From contig CP073212.1 in the NCBI GenBank assembly GCA_020342235.1, forward strand, positions 248,001 through 312,000: DNA of 64,000 bases, given 5' to 3'. The DNA is from Saccharomycopsis phalli. Taxonomy: Eukaryota; Ascomycota; Saccharomycetes; Ascoideales; Saccharomycopsidaceae. Position numbers and translations under genes: made by a program. The notes beneath the pieces were generated by a model, which saw only the letters and a list, made by a program, of their open reading frames with translations, was not told the DNA's origin and did no database searches. Each line of letters starts with the position of its first letter. Positions within the stretch are counted from its first letter, which is position 1. Below, in pieces: positions 49,080-60,504 of this stretch.

Positions 49080-52000
49080 AATGGGCCTTGATGCTGGCAA
49101 ACCACAGTACACTGCTGTGTACTTGCGCTGTATTCTCATCTGTATACCCTTGGCGAAGCTTCTTTGAACACGCTTGATAGCACTACAGTATTGTGTGGGT
49201 CATATAGTGTGGTACCTTTGTGGGCTGTACCAATTTTCAGTGTAACTTGCAAGGTCACTCAGAAATCCATCTCTTGGAGAAGCATACTGGTGTTTTGGTT
49301 AACCTGTACAGTAATGTAGTTACATGCACTGTTGGAAGCTCCCAACTTGAACCTGTATGGTTCTCAGCTTGAACCTATATGGCTCCCAAATTGAACCTGC
49401 ATGGCTCCCATCTCACTAGTGTTTGCTTCAAAATATATGCCATGGTAATAGTGCCACGTAATTATACTGACCTTGTAATACGGTATCTACAAATATATTC
49501 TTGCAAACACATACACTTGACTTTGGCTAATGCATTGATAGGCCGCTGTCCTAGATGACCCTACTCCCACATGCAGGGGCCTAGCCCGACAGACCAAGCC
49601 CCTTTTTTGATGTTGTCAGCATGATTAAGGAAGTATCCAAGATCCTAAGAATTACACCCAAGCAAGCGCATCACATGTATTAATGTATGGCCAACCCAAA
49701 ACCATCGTATCCAGCAATACGAAAGCAGTCTTGTGGATCGTCAGTTTCACGGGGCCAATACCTGAAATTGCACGCGCACATGACTAATGAACGCGTTCTG
49801 AGTACGACGTTTTAAAAATAAAGGGGTTCAAGGACAGAACTGGTTTCGCGCTGACATAGAGTTAAAGTTTGGTGTGGTTGACAGATACAGGAAAATTTAA
49901 CCACCCTATCATGTTAGCTTTGCAAGTCACCAACTAATACCTGTATTTAGGAACTGGCATGGCTGGGTTAGATTGCTAGTATCGGCTTGCCTCCTATGGT
50001 CTATATCATGTACACACCAATGAGTGTTACCTTGCATCTCCAACTTAACCACCTTGTGTTAGATCACCTACCTTGGTTTATGCACCACGGTTAATATCGG
50101 TGATTTACCTCAATAGAATTAGCAACAGTACCCAGAAATACTAAATACCTAAATTGATTTTCCTCAGCATTTACTCGTTAATAAATACATGTACAACTAG
50201 CCTCAACGGTAATTTTCAAAATGCCTCACTTGATAATTTGGTTACTCTTTACATAATACGATAATCTGTTTTGGTCAACAAATGGCAAGGCCCATGCTGT
50301 AGAATCATTCCTAAAATCAATCTCAGTTATTCCTAAAATCAATTTTGAGTTTTCATTTCAAGGGTTCCTTGGGCAGCCATTTAGTAGCGCAGCCCTCTGT
50401 TCAACCCTGTAATACCAATCCTTTACAGGAGTCCAGTATAGTCATTGACCATTTATAAATAACAATAATAATTATAAACCTATATTGCCTGTGTTAAAAT
50501 CACTTTATTTCCGTACTTAATTTATCACTGAAAGTTTAACTATTCTGGTCACTTTCTTGATTTTGGATCATCTAGTTTTATCAACGAAATGACATTGTGA
50601 AAATATTCACTCAATAAACAAAAAAATAAAAAGAGATTGGCAAAAAAATTAGAATAAAAGCATCAAATAATTCAAGGTAGCAAATAGGAATGACTACAAA
50701 TGGGGTGATTGAAAATGGAAATGCCTACATACCGTCAAGTAGCCAGGGCCCTGTCATATAGAAAACGTGAAATTCATATACCCTATGGCCTTTGTCTTTT
50801 CATACCGGTTCTCAAATTCCATAATTTAGTAATCAATGACTGTTGGAATTTCCACGAATACACTGTAGGCATAAACACATACCAAGATCTCACGGGAAAA
50901 ATACACCAATAAAGAAATACCCATACTAGTCTCGTCTCTACAGAATAAAAAACAAAATCGAGTAACCAATCAACACAAAACTGACTTTAAACGGCCTCGC
51001 CATAGATACAATCACGTGAAAAGTGATGTTGGGAATTCCCAATAGAGAAGGCTAGCAAACAGTAAAAATGAACCAGCTAGCAAGAAGCCTCAAAGGTGCT
51101 TACTGATTTCTCCAGTCAACATATTGTTCAAGACAAGTCGTATCCTATTTCACCCATAGATCCCACTCTTTTTTAACAAGAACGAGTGTCTTGTCATTAT
51201 TTCAACTTTGCCACGATGAAGGAAGCAGCGGAGGACATATGTCACGTGACTATGTAGAAAATGTATACACTCTACTATCCTAAACTGAGAAATTATTAAC
51301 TCACCGGTTTAATTTATTAAACAATGGACCCGTGCTTGCAAAGTCACAGATTATTGTAAATTGCTTTTGCAATATTCCAAAATGAGCATTGAATATTTAA
51401 TAGATTGTGTAGTATCTACATTACAACAAATGATTAAGACGGTTGTCATAAGGTCAGGAACATTACTACATGCAAGAACCTACCAGTTCCACTAATAGTA
51501 TTCTAAAAGTCAGAGAAAAGCGTCGAGGAATTCTCAAAGCAAGTTTCACAATAGTTTACGAAAAATATGCATCACTAATTCTTGCACTACTGGAATGGGT
51601 CTGTTGAAATTTCACTCCGCAGCTATTGTTTACCCTTTCCAAATCAAACAAGTTTCCTAGACTAAATACTTTCATCTGCACACGTGACTCTCTTACTGAT
51701 CTAGTTACATACTAATCTGTATCCAAGGCTATAGCTAGGCTCTCAGGGGAGATTGATACTTTGCTGTTACGACCGATATTTACTACTGAATCATCCAACT
51801 AATACTGTATTGAATTTTTTTTCAACCACCTGCCATTAAGACATGATCATGGTAGTTAACAATTAAATTTATTCAAGTGGAGCCAGTATGGTAAAATCGG
51901 GATGTATCCAAACTGAAGAATAAAATGTAAATCAGGTTACAAACTCAATCCATGCCATTTTTAATGTAATAGGGCAAGTACCAAGGGAAGCTGTTTTATT

Positions 52001-53492
52001 CCCAAATCCAAAGTATGTTAAGAGCGGTATAATATCCAGAATGCAGGCTTTCCCAGGTTTGGTAATTCATTAAAAATTAGCGGTACTCGTATTTAGGGAT
52101 ATTTTTAGACTGGGTATTTCTCTGTCTTGAACAAATACATTCAATGTAGCCAAGCGCAAGTTCTTGCAACTGTATGGCAGGTCTGGATTGGTCGATTTTC
52201 TTACCCAAGAATTCGATTTCTAATCTAAAAAGTATATTTCTGATCTAAAAAGTATATTTCTGACTTGTGAAGTATATTCTGACTCAAGACGCGATTTTCT
52301 ATTGATGGTCGCCCATCGATTGTAAGCCTCTCTAAGAATGTTCCAGACCTTAACTTAGCACCTAACATCAAACACGGTAATGCACAATGAAAATTCTTAA
52401 GCTGCCATTCTCTGATACGCAAAAAAGGAGAATCATCTACTTAGTTTTATTTAGCTGTACTTGCATGGTACTTGATGTGAAAGTCAAGTTATTTTTATGT
52501 TTACGATTCTTTGGTATATGGTCAATACGAGAAGACACTTGGTTTTGTAGGTTGTTCAGAGTTTGTAGACGATCTAGGGTTGATATATTGTTCAGAGTTG
52601 ATTGTTCTACCAAGATTCTTGGATTGTTACACTGAGACACGCCAAGGTTAGAAACCAATGCAAGCATTAGGGTATCAAGGTTCAATGTAGCAGATACATT
52701 CCTGTTGTCGGTTGTAAGATTTTCAGTTTGACACACACCTATGCAAATTTAAATAAAAAAGGAGCCATAAATAGATGTGTAATACAAAACAGGCAGGTGT
52801 ATAGCGGCGAATCTACGAGCTGTCCATGAACGGCTGGTGTTGATTGGCAGCTATTTAAAGCAAAGTCAGTTTGAGGCTTTGGCTGACGACATTAAGACGC
52901 ATTGAACTACCAAGTATCAGCAGCTTTGCCAAAAGGGATTGGCTTATTGACGCGCTACGGGGCTGAAAATCTCAAGGAAGACACGCTAGTGGTTATGTCT
53001 GAAACTTTTCAGTTGACCGTTGGATCTTGTGCAGATGGGCCAAACAATAGAGGCTAAAATATGCGGGACACCCTACTGAATGCAGAGATTAAGTTTCCCA
53101 AAATATGCAAGTTTCATTGCAGCATGGTAGCACCATAATGAATGCCAAGAGGGCGAAATCTGGATAGTTTTGCCATGATATATTGTAAGGAGTGAGAGAC
53201 TAGAACGGGATGTAGCAAATCAATAGACAAGAATGGGGTGTAGCCGGATGGCCAATCGATTATATCTTGTATATTCAATGTGGGACTTTGACTCTACGCT
53301 AGGAATAAAAACAGAACATGGATTAGAAGTAAATGAATTGATACAGTAATGGCTATGCTAGCACATGCTAAGCGAAAAGAATCCCAATAACAGGATCATC
53401 TTCATAGGACGAAGGGCAAAACAACACGGCAATCATAGACCAGTATTGTAAATTTTAGGAGCAAGCACTCAATGGATATTCTAAAATCCTCC
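49080..53492. other. 4.4-kb gene-free AT-rich region, candidate regional centromere
   Basis: The longest gene-free stretch in the window. Open frames do not exceed ~100 codons and none has family resemblance. Unlike other gaps it is mainly unique sequence: only short repeats occur (a GAACCTGTATGGCTCC-like unit four times at ~49330-49410, a TTCCTAAAATCAA pair at ~50310-50345, and an AAAAAGTATATTTCTGA pair at ~52226-52262). Many segments are near 30% GC by eye. CUG-Ser yeasts such as Clavispora and Candida auris have small regional centromeres in such gene-free, GC-poor spots. No conserved centromere motif can be expected, so this is inference. Confidence 0.4.
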
Positions 53493-54134
53493 TTACAACA
53501 AGAGGACACCAGCGAAACCGGCGATGGCAGCAGCACCGACGGCCAACTTGTTACCGGCACCAGCAGAGATGACAGAGGCAGTTCCGTTGGCACTGATGTT
53601 AGCTGGAGCTTGGCCCTTGCTGACGTGGAGAGTGTTGGTAAGGGTAGCAGTGCTGCTCAAGGTGACACCGTTGGTGACATCGACATCAGCTGGGCTGGTG
53701 GTGGCAGCAGCGGCAACAGCAGAGGACTCTGGGGCAGAAGCAGCACCGAAAACTGGGCCAGTGGCAGCAGCAGATTCTGGAGCAGAAGCAGCAGAAGCTG
53801 GAGCAGAGGTAGCAGCCTCAGCAGCAGCGGAGGACTCTGGGGCAGAGGAAGCAGCCTCGGAAGCAGCAGAGGACTCTGGAGCAGAGGTAGCAGCGGCCTC
53901 AGCAGCAGCCTCAGAAGCAGTCAATGGGCAGAAAGTGGTGAACTCGGTCTCAACGGACTCGTTGGTGACAGTGACAATGGTGACACCGGTGGTGACCTCG
54001 ACTGGGAAACAAGTCTTGGTACCGCAAGAAGTAATGGTGACAACGGTGGTCTCGATGTCGTTGACGGTGGTGGTGTTGACCTGAGCAGCGACAGCGGCGA
54101 TCAAAGCAGAAGCAAGGATAGTTTTGGCGTACAT
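53493..54134 (-). CDS. GPI-anchored cell-wall protein, Pga59/Pga62-like
   Basis: 213 residues. Signal peptide at 1-18 (MYAKTILASALIAAVAAQ). The N-terminal domain has the yeast wall module VVTITSCGTKTCFPVEV, then TTGVTIVTVTNES and TEFTTFCPLTA, with paired Cys. The long Ala/Ser/Glu/Pro tract (SAPESSAA-type repeats, ~85-150) is a probable O-mannosylated stalk. The C-terminus has a small-residue omega region (SAGAG or nearby) and hydrophobic tail LAVGAAAIAGFAGVLLL, i.e. a GPI signal. Very strong codon bias suggests an abundant wall protein. The length equals that of C. albicans Pga62 as I recall it, but I leave the symbol open. Confidence 0.8.
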   Translation of the reverse strand: MYAKTILASALIAAVAAQVNTTTVNDIETTVVTITSCGTKTCFPVEVTTGVTIVTVTNESVETEFTTFCPLTASEAAAEAAATSAPESSAASEAASSAPESSAAAEAATSAPASAASAPESAAATGPVFGAASAPESSAVAAAATTSPADVDVTNGVTLSSTATLTNTLHVSKGQAPANISANGTASVISAGAGNKLAVGAAAIAGFAGVLLL

Positions 54135-54359
54135 TTCTAGCGAAGGAATAAAGAGATAATAAACGAGAGGATTATTGATGGATAAATGGCAAAGAGTCTA
54201 GGTATTTATACCAGAGCTAGCTGTTGGCGACATGCCGGGCGACGCGGGACACCTACACCGGTCCGGTCCGCAAATCGTCCATTTGCAGTGACGATTATGT
54301 GCCCGGCACGGGTGGTTGCCACAGGGGAAATTTGCAAGTTGCATTGGTGCGAATTAACC

Positions 54360-55352
54360 ATGAATAGGGGCGACGCTAGCAGCAGGGGTCAGAAACGGCC
54401 CGACTTTCGTCTTCAGGAGCTTGTTGCAGTGATAAACCTGTATCTGGTGCTGCAAATCAACGGTAGGCAGTTTGCGCCTAACCAGAAGAAGCAAATGGCA
54501 AGCTTTGTACGGAACGACTTGCAGGCCAATGACGACGTATATCTTGTGGTTAGCATACTGCCATCCGACCCAGACTTTCCGTTTGAGCTCACCTCATTGA
54601 AGGTCTCGCTCTGTGTGCCGAAAAACTACCCAATGAAAAAGAACCGTAGCGACGTCGCGGGAAACCGGCCGTCGATTGTGGTGCTCAACGAGGACATACC
54701 CAGGGGAATCGGCTACAATGTCGAACAAGGGTTTGCTACAATTGTGTCTGTGTCGTGTATGAAGAAAAAAAACAAGGCCAGCGAGATCCAGCTTGTAGGG
54801 CACAAGAACTTGGTGGGCAACTTGCAGTCGTTGGATTGCAATTTGCTGGCGTTCTTGGCCAAGAAAAAACGCGACACCTTCAAAATCGTCAAGCAGGTGC
54901 CAAGGAGTTCCCCACCACAGGATAAGCCCCAGGATAAGCCCCAGGACAAGCCTTTGTTTGTGTCCGAGTCCCTGGAGTACAGGAAAAAGGTCAATGACGC
55001 CAAAGCCAAGCTCGGTGGGGAATTGAAGTTTGTTGAAAAGACCAGTAGTGGTGAAGTATACAGCTTTGCCCTCAAAGACCCAGGCAGTTGGTTCATGGAT
55101 AGTCCAGGGGATTCGCCCTTGAAGCACACCGTGCAGCAATTAGCGACGACGAAGATCGTAGCATATGTGTTACTACCGTATGATTCTGGTCCGCCCCAGC
55201 TCCGATCGTTTAATGAAAAGGGCGACTTTTTCGACAGCGTGGTCAAGAACTTTAATTCCGCGGTGCCACAGTCTCTGCCGTCGATATTTGCCTGGATGAA
55301 TTTTCTCAACTCTCGGTTTTATCTCTTGGGCGGGCTTCCGCACGTGGTATAA
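54360..55352 (+). CDS. Unrecognised protein, possible RWD-like domain
   Basis: 330 residues from ATG 54360 (MNRGDASSRGQKRPDF). An in-frame ATG at 54186 would add 58 residues, but these look non-coding and would leave only 51 bp to the divergent wall-protein gene. Residues ~20-140 have an FPFELTSLKVSLCVPKNYPMKK...PSIVVLN pattern reminiscent of RWD/UBC-like folds (beta sheet, then the YPxxxP turn); this is weak. A DKPQDKPQDKP tandem follows, then a second globular part ending WMNFLNSRFYLLGGLPHVV. Function unknown. Confidence 0.6.
   Translation: MNRGDASSRGQKRPDFRLQELVAVINLYLVLQINGRQFAPNQKKQMASFVRNDLQANDDVYLVVSILPSDPDFPFELTSLKVSLCVPKNYPMKKNRSDVAGNRPSIVVLNEDIPRGIGYNVEQGFATIVSVSCMKKKNKASEIQLVGHKNLVGNLQSLDCNLLAFLAKKKRDTFKIVKQVPRSSPPQDKPQDKPQDKPLFVSESLEYRKKVNDAKAKLGGELKFVEKTSSGEVYSFALKDPGSWFMDSPGDSPLKHTVQQLATTKIVAYVLLPYDSGPPQLRSFNEKGDFFDSVVKNFNSAVPQSLPSIFAWMNFLNSRFYLLGGLPHVV
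55320..55352 (+). other. Short C-terminal end of the unknown gene abutting a minisatellite
   Basis: The stop at 55350-55352 lies about 12 bp before the 14-15 bp array begins, as also seen for SRB6, the 30536 gene and STS1: arrays often start right after a stop codon. Confidence 0.5.
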
Positions 55353-55666
55353 TTGCATGATGTATTATAGATTCATGTAGTGTGGATTCATGTAGAATAG
55401 ACTCACGTGTATTGTAACTCATGTATTGTAACTCATGTATTGTAGATTCATCATAGATTGTAGACTGATGTATTGTAGATTCACATGTATTGTAAACTCT
55501 GTATTGTAGACTCTGTATTGTAGACTCATGTATTATAACACATGTATATAACACATGTATAACTCACGTTTACAACTCACGTTTACAACTCACGTATTGT
55601 ACCTCATGCAGTGGAGATTCACGCCTCAACCAATCCCTGTACACGTGCTCCACAAGTCCTTCAACC
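55353..55666. repeat. Minisatellite of 14-15 bp between convergent genes
   Basis: About fifteen degenerate copies of TGTATTGTAGACTCA and TGTATTGTAACTCA from 55365 to 55600; some grade into ACTCACGTTTACA units. Confidence 0.85.
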
Positions 55667-56803
55667 TTACAACTTGGTACGGAGATAATACACAGCCTCT
55701 TTGTTTCCCGCAAGCAACTTCTCTAACTGGGTATCCACAATTCTGGTCTTGTCGCCGTGGTACTTCACCTCCGGATAATTTTCCCGATTCTCATGAGCCA
55801 ATTTTGCCCTGTAATCTGCAGTATGCTTGATAATCTCAACTAGCTCGTCAGGCACCTCGCAGTTGAGGCAATGATCTCCGTTCGGTACCGTATATTCAAC
55901 AAGATACTCACCAGGGATCGTGGATCGGATATATCTTGCCGCGTCGGGGTTCCACATTGATTTTCCCCCATTTACAAGCGTCACGGGTGTCGTGAGCGAC
56001 GAGTAGAGACGCATCAAGTGCGGCACAGAATACAACGAGTGATAGTACGAGACAAGCTGTTGCTTCACGGTGGACTTGCTCTTCACCAAACTGCCGTCAT
56101 AATACTTTTCGTCCGCAAGAAAGTCCGCCAATATCCGCTTGTCAAACTTGGCATAGAACGGAACCCGCGAAAAACCCTCGTCAAACTGCTCCTCAGAGTC
56201 AAACGTGTCCTTGAGAATCTTGCCTAAAATCTTGAATCGCCGAGCAGACTGTGCCATCTTCTCGGGGTCGTCAGAGACATATCCTACAGGCTCTACGGCA
56301 ATGATGGTGTCCAAGACGTTGGCATCAAACGAGGCAGCAAAAAGCCCCGAAGTCGCGCCCAACGAATGGCCCACAAAGATAACCTTGTGGGTGATATCGT
56401 TGATAAACTCGCCACTTGTCTGCTGCTCGTGACGAATCAATTGCAATACATCCCTCCCAGCCTCCTCCCAGAAATAGGTCCATCCCAACTTGCCCGTATT
56501 GGCAAGCGCACTGTCACCGTGTGTCACGTGATCAAAGGCCGCGACCAGCCGCACGTACATTTGCGAGCCACCATGGGCATCTGAGTGCCGGTAGAGTTTA
56601 TCAATGTGGTACTTCCATATCGACTTGTTCATCCCCGTGCCGTGGGAGAAAATAAAGTCTAGCACAATCGCACCGGCCGGCACCGGCTGGGTGTTGTGAT
56701 ACTTGCGGTACGCTATTTTCAACCGGTCGTTCATCAAGGCAGTGGCGCCGGGATACCGCGGGAAGGCAGCATCTATCACACAAGTCTTGGTGGTGTAAGA
56801 CAT
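55667..56803 (-). CDS. LPX1: Peroxisomal alpha/beta-hydrolase, Lpx1-like lipase
   Basis: 378 residues (yeast Lpx1 387). Alpha/beta-hydrolase core: LDFIFSHGTGMNKSIW oxyanion loop, nucleophile elbow GHSLG (Ser147), and a late VPNGDHCLNCE segment giving the catalytic His. The final three residues are TKL, a plausible variant of the PTS1 peroxisomal signal (yeast Lpx1 ends QKL). Lpx1 is an acylglycerol lipase in peroxisomes. No intron. Confidence 0.87.
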   Translation of the reverse strand: MSYTTKTCVIDAAFPRYPGATALMNDRLKIAYRKYHNTQPVPAGAIVLDFIFSHGTGMNKSIWKYHIDKLYRHSDAHGGSQMYVRLVAAFDHVTHGDSALANTGKLGWTYFWEEAGRDVLQLIRHEQQTSGEFINDITHKVIFVGHSLGATSGLFAASFDANVLDTIIAVEPVGYVSDDPEKMAQSARRFKILGKILKDTFDSEEQFDEGFSRVPFYAKFDKRILADFLADEKYYDGSLVKSKSTVKQQLVSYYHSLYSVPHLMRLYSSLTTPVTLVNGGKSMWNPDAARYIRSTIPGEYLVEYTVPNGDHCLNCEVPDELVEIIKHTADYRAKLAHENRENYPEVKYHGDKTRIVDTQLEKLLAGNKEAVYYLRTKL

Positions 56804-58367
56804 TGTTCAAGATAATAGGATAAGCCAGCCTTTTTATGACAGAAAACCCTGCCCCACACCGCATCGAATTTCTTACTGAGACGGGTTACCCTGCTACAAA
56901 CGGTTGCGAGGTGCAACCAGGGCAATGATGGAGTTGACATGGGTGAACCGGCGGCCGCGGTATAAACAATGGATGGACCGGTGGCCGCGTGGAACGGTAA
57001 TTTCCAGCAGCTAATTAGGGTGCATTCAAAAAAAAAATTTTTTTCACAATTGGCAAAACGCCTTAGTTTTGCCCAAGGTGTCTCTAATATACTGCTTTAA
57101 TTGATGATGTAATGCAAAAGCAGGTCACGTTTAGCATTCTTCACCTGCAACCCTGCTCGGAAACATGACCGTTTTAGGATTGAAAAAAATGAGGTTGACA
57201 TAGACTTCGGAGAAGAAAACAAAATCTTGGCGCGTTTCAAGGACATATATAAAATTTTTCTTCCCTTGTACAATCTTGCAACCGTACTCAATGATAAATA
57301 TTAAACGGAATTGCTCTACATCATTGTTTACGCATCGGCCTATTGTCCAGCTCGATCACTTGACGTGATGCCGATCCGCTCGCCCAGTGTGCTCGGAAAA
57401 TCACTCGGAAGCACGGGACAAGATCTTGTAAAATCTTAAAGACCTAGGTTATTGCAATGCTTTTAGCGGCAGAATGACCCAAATACGTGGCTAAACAATG
57501 CATGGTGATTATATTAGCCGGACCGGTGATCGTATTCACCAAGAATTCGCTAAGGGACTCAAGCCAGCAGAAAGAAAACGGAACTAGGCGGGTTTAGCGT
57601 TTGCCCAGACATCTGGAATGCCCTAATAGAGACATTCCGGGCATTTATCGAGATTCAGCTTGGCATATAGTAATTTGCAACCAGTACTGGAACCCCAGTG
57701 TTTAGCTAAGAACCGAGCAAACAAGAACCAGCGGGCTTACAAATGTTCGGGATCTACAGTATAGAAACTAAAGTTCAACCCCATATTTACCCCAACTTTT
57801 TTAATTGCTTAGTTTCACTATTTTGAAACAAAATGCGGAGCGTTTTGGTGGATGTGTCTTTGGTGGGTGTTTTTGGTGGATGTGTCTTTGGTGGATGTGC
57901 TCCACATAATTTCTTGTTTTTTGTGGGGTAAGCTTGGCCGCATACAGCAGCGCTTGTTGGAACCTATACCTGTTGCACAATTAATCATACGATACCTAGC
58001 TTAACTTAATGACCATAACTCGTTGGCCAATGTATTTGCGTTCTTCGCTCAGTTGGTCAGTGCACTTTTTCAGCAGCAGAATTTTGATGCTGCAGCACCT
58101 TGCATAATGTACAGTTGTTCTAAGAACAATCACTTACAAACCTAGAAAATAATTTTTAAATAAACACCCATATTTTAGCAATAATAAAGCAAGAATGTTG
58201 GTTTGATCATTTGCCGTTTAAACTGGTGTGTTGTTGCGTGTATAGGGCGCTTTTTTCCGCCTTTGAATGGCCCACGTCTGACATGAAGACGTCAAAAAGT
58301 TTTTTTAGCGCTTCCCCGGTGAAAATGCTATAAATACTCACAATGTCCCCCGGATTTTCAGTACATC
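56804..58367. other. Long divergent promoter region of LPX1 and the sugar transporter
   Basis: 1.56 kb, no gene. 57026-57050 is an A9/T7 tract. 57845-57905 has three to four copies of GTGGATGTGTCTTTG-like units. A TATAAAT at 58331 lies 37 bp before the transporter ATG. The long upstream region suits a carbon-source-regulated transporter. Confidence 0.6.
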
Positions 58368-59957
58368 ATGAGTTCTCAATCTAGTCAAGAACACAAAATA
58401 ACTACTACGACTCGTTCGTATATCGGGCTTCGGGGCAACAAGCTTCATAATGCAGTGTCGTTCATTGCTGGTATGGGGTTCCTTCTCTTTGGTTACGACC
58501 AGGGTGTGATGGGATCGTTGCTTACGCTCGACACTTTTAGAGAGACTTTTGATGAGATTGATACCGCTCGACACCCTAAAAAGGCTACTTTCCAGGGTTT
58601 TGTGATTGCAGTTTACGAAATTGGTTGTTTGGCAGGTGCGGTTTTCACCATGTACTTTGGAGACAAGTTTGGTCGGAGAAAGACAATTTTAATTGGCTGT
58701 ATTGTTATGATCATTGGAGCTATTATCCAGGCCTCGTCTTTTAGTGTTGGCCAATTGATTGCCGGAAGAATCGTCACTGGATTGGGAAACGGTATGAATA
58801 CCTCCACTGTCCCAGTGTGGCAATCCGAGTGTGCAAAGGCAGAGAAGCGTGGTAAGTTGGTGATGGTCCAGGGTGCATTGATCACCGGTGGTATCTGTAT
58901 CTCTTACTGGATTGACTTTGGATTCTTCTTTGTCAAGAACAACTCTGCCTCTTGGAGATTCCCAATTGCGTTCCAGATCATCTTCCCACTCTTTATTTTG
59001 CCGGTGATTATGAAGTTGCCAGAGTCCCCAAGATGGTTGCTCAAGACCGGAAACAGAGAGGAGGCCATCAAGGTGTTTTCAGCGTTGGAAGACGAGTCGG
59101 AAGACAGTCCAACCATCCTCAAGGAGGTCGATGAGGTTACCTATGCTTTGGAGCACGAGCAATCCGGCGGAAAGACCAGTTTCAGAGACTTGCTTAAGCA
59201 GGGCGAGGCCAAGACCTTCCACCGTGTTATGTTAGCCGTTTGGTCGCAGATTATGCAACAGATCACCGGTATCAACTTGATTACTTACTATGCCGGTACT
59301 ATTTTCGAGCAGTACATCCACATGAGTCCATTCAACTCGCGTATCTTGGCTGCATGTAACGGTACTGAGTATTTCATTGCCTCGTGGATCGCCTTCTACA
59401 CCATTGAGCGAATTGGCCGTCGTCCTCTCATGTTGTTTGGTGCTGCTGGTCAGGCAGTGAGTATGGCTATTTTAACCGGAACCACCTGGGCCTCGGCCAA
59501 CAAAGCCAACAGCGGAGGTTCTGGTATTGCTGCTGCTGTGTTTTTGTTTGTGTTCAACACCTTCTTTGCCATTGGTTGGTTGGGAATGACCTGGTTGTAC
59601 CCAGCCGAAATCACCCCATTGAACGTGCGTGCTGCTGCCAACGGTTTGAGTACTGCTGCCAACTGGGCATTCAACTTTATGGTGGTGATGATTACTCCAG
59701 TTGCCTTTGAGAACATTGGATGCTACACTTACACTATTTTCGCTGCGATCAACTTGTTGATGGTTCCTACCGTGTACTTTTTCTACCCAGAAACTGCTGG
59801 AAGATCCTTGGAGGAGATGGACAGAATCTTTGCCCTTTCCAACACCAAGACTCCATGGGACGTTGTCAAGATCGCAAAGGAGTTGCCATTTGAGTATCAG
59901 AATAACCATGATCCTACTGACGTGGAGAAGTCTGCTGCTAATGAGCACGTTTATTAG
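58368..59957 (+). CDS. MFS sugar/polyol proton symporter, Stl1-like
   Basis: 529 residues, twelve spans. Sugar-porter motifs: GFLLFGYDQGVMGSLL in TM1, GDKFGRRKT in loop 2-3, PESPRWLL in the central loop, GQ-type ERIGRRPLM in loop 8-9 and PETAGRSLEEMD after TM12. The NTSTVPVWQSE and YWIDFG segments and YEIGCLAGA put it nearest to yeast Stl1 (glycerol/H+) and related xylose/polyol carriers of CUG yeasts, not the hexose Hxt group. Codons are highly biased. Facing it is an SDR of the sorbose-reductase type, so polyol or ketose import is a reasonable guess; the substrate is unproven. Confidence 0.85.
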   Translation: MSSQSSQEHKITTTTRSYIGLRGNKLHNAVSFIAGMGFLLFGYDQGVMGSLLTLDTFRETFDEIDTARHPKKATFQGFVIAVYEIGCLAGAVFTMYFGDKFGRRKTILIGCIVMIIGAIIQASSFSVGQLIAGRIVTGLGNGMNTSTVPVWQSECAKAEKRGKLVMVQGALITGGICISYWIDFGFFFVKNNSASWRFPIAFQIIFPLFILPVIMKLPESPRWLLKTGNREEAIKVFSALEDESEDSPTILKEVDEVTYALEHEQSGGKTSFRDLLKQGEAKTFHRVMLAVWSQIMQQITGINLITYYAGTIFEQYIHMSPFNSRILAACNGTEYFIASWIAFYTIERIGRRPLMLFGAAGQAVSMAILTGTTWASANKANSGGSGIAAAVFLFVFNTFFAIGWLGMTWLYPAEITPLNVRAAANGLSTAANWAFNFMVVMITPVAFENIGCYTYTIFAAINLLMVPTVYFFYPETAGRSLEEMDRIFALSNTKTPWDVVKIAKELPFEYQNNHDPTDVEKSAANEHVY

Positions 59958-60504
59958 ATATATTTAATTTTTATTGTTGTTGAACATGTAGAGTGAAGTC
60001 GTTAAAATGGGAAAATTGCAAGTACCCAGAATGTGATGAGTCGAGGTGAAAATTAAGTCATGCACCTACTTTTCTTTTTTGAAATGGCTTTGCATTTTTC
60101 AATAGTTCCTCCGGACTTTGGCCTTGCATAAGGCCCTTGATCCGAGGCATATTTCTTTTCCAATTTCGTATTTTCCAATTTCGTATTTTCCAATTTCGTA
60201 TTTTCCAATTTCGTATTATCCAGGTTTGTCTAAGCTAATGTGATTCGTCACCATTGAGTTTTCCAGACTTTCCGCCTCGTATAGTAGGACCGACTCCGGG
60301 TTTTGTTTTCCAGTCCCAGGCCGAGCTTTCCATTAAGTGGTTGTGTCAGCATGACTGTCAGATGTTTAAATTGTAAAGCGGGTGTATTTTGCATTTCAAC
60401 AGAAATAGTGATGATAGAAATTAGCGATTGCAGAAATCCAGACTACACCAGTACATCTACAGCAAACCAATTACACCGAACCATTCGTCAATATATATTC
60501 TTAT
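59958..60504. repeat. Intergenic region with 15-bp repeat
   Basis: 60160-60215 holds four copies of CAATTTCGTATTTTC. The rest shows no gene; the two neighbours converge here. Confidence 0.8.

Noticed and set aside
50709-50912. 67-codon plus-strand frame in the gene desert
   Set aside because: Starts at a non-ATG codon in the extracted frame; no protein-like features beyond chance.
52225-52736. Three 65-99 codon frames in the gene desert
   Set aside because: Short, overlapping on both strands, no family match; consistent with chance in AT-rich DNA.
53472-54140. Long plus-strand frame rich in Gly/Ser opposite the GPI wall protein
   Set aside because: It is the mirror of the Ala/Ser repeat coding on the minus strand; composition is artefactual.
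54186-54359. N-terminal extension of the unknown gene at 54360
   Set aside because: It would nearly abut the divergent wall-protein start and its residues look non-coding.
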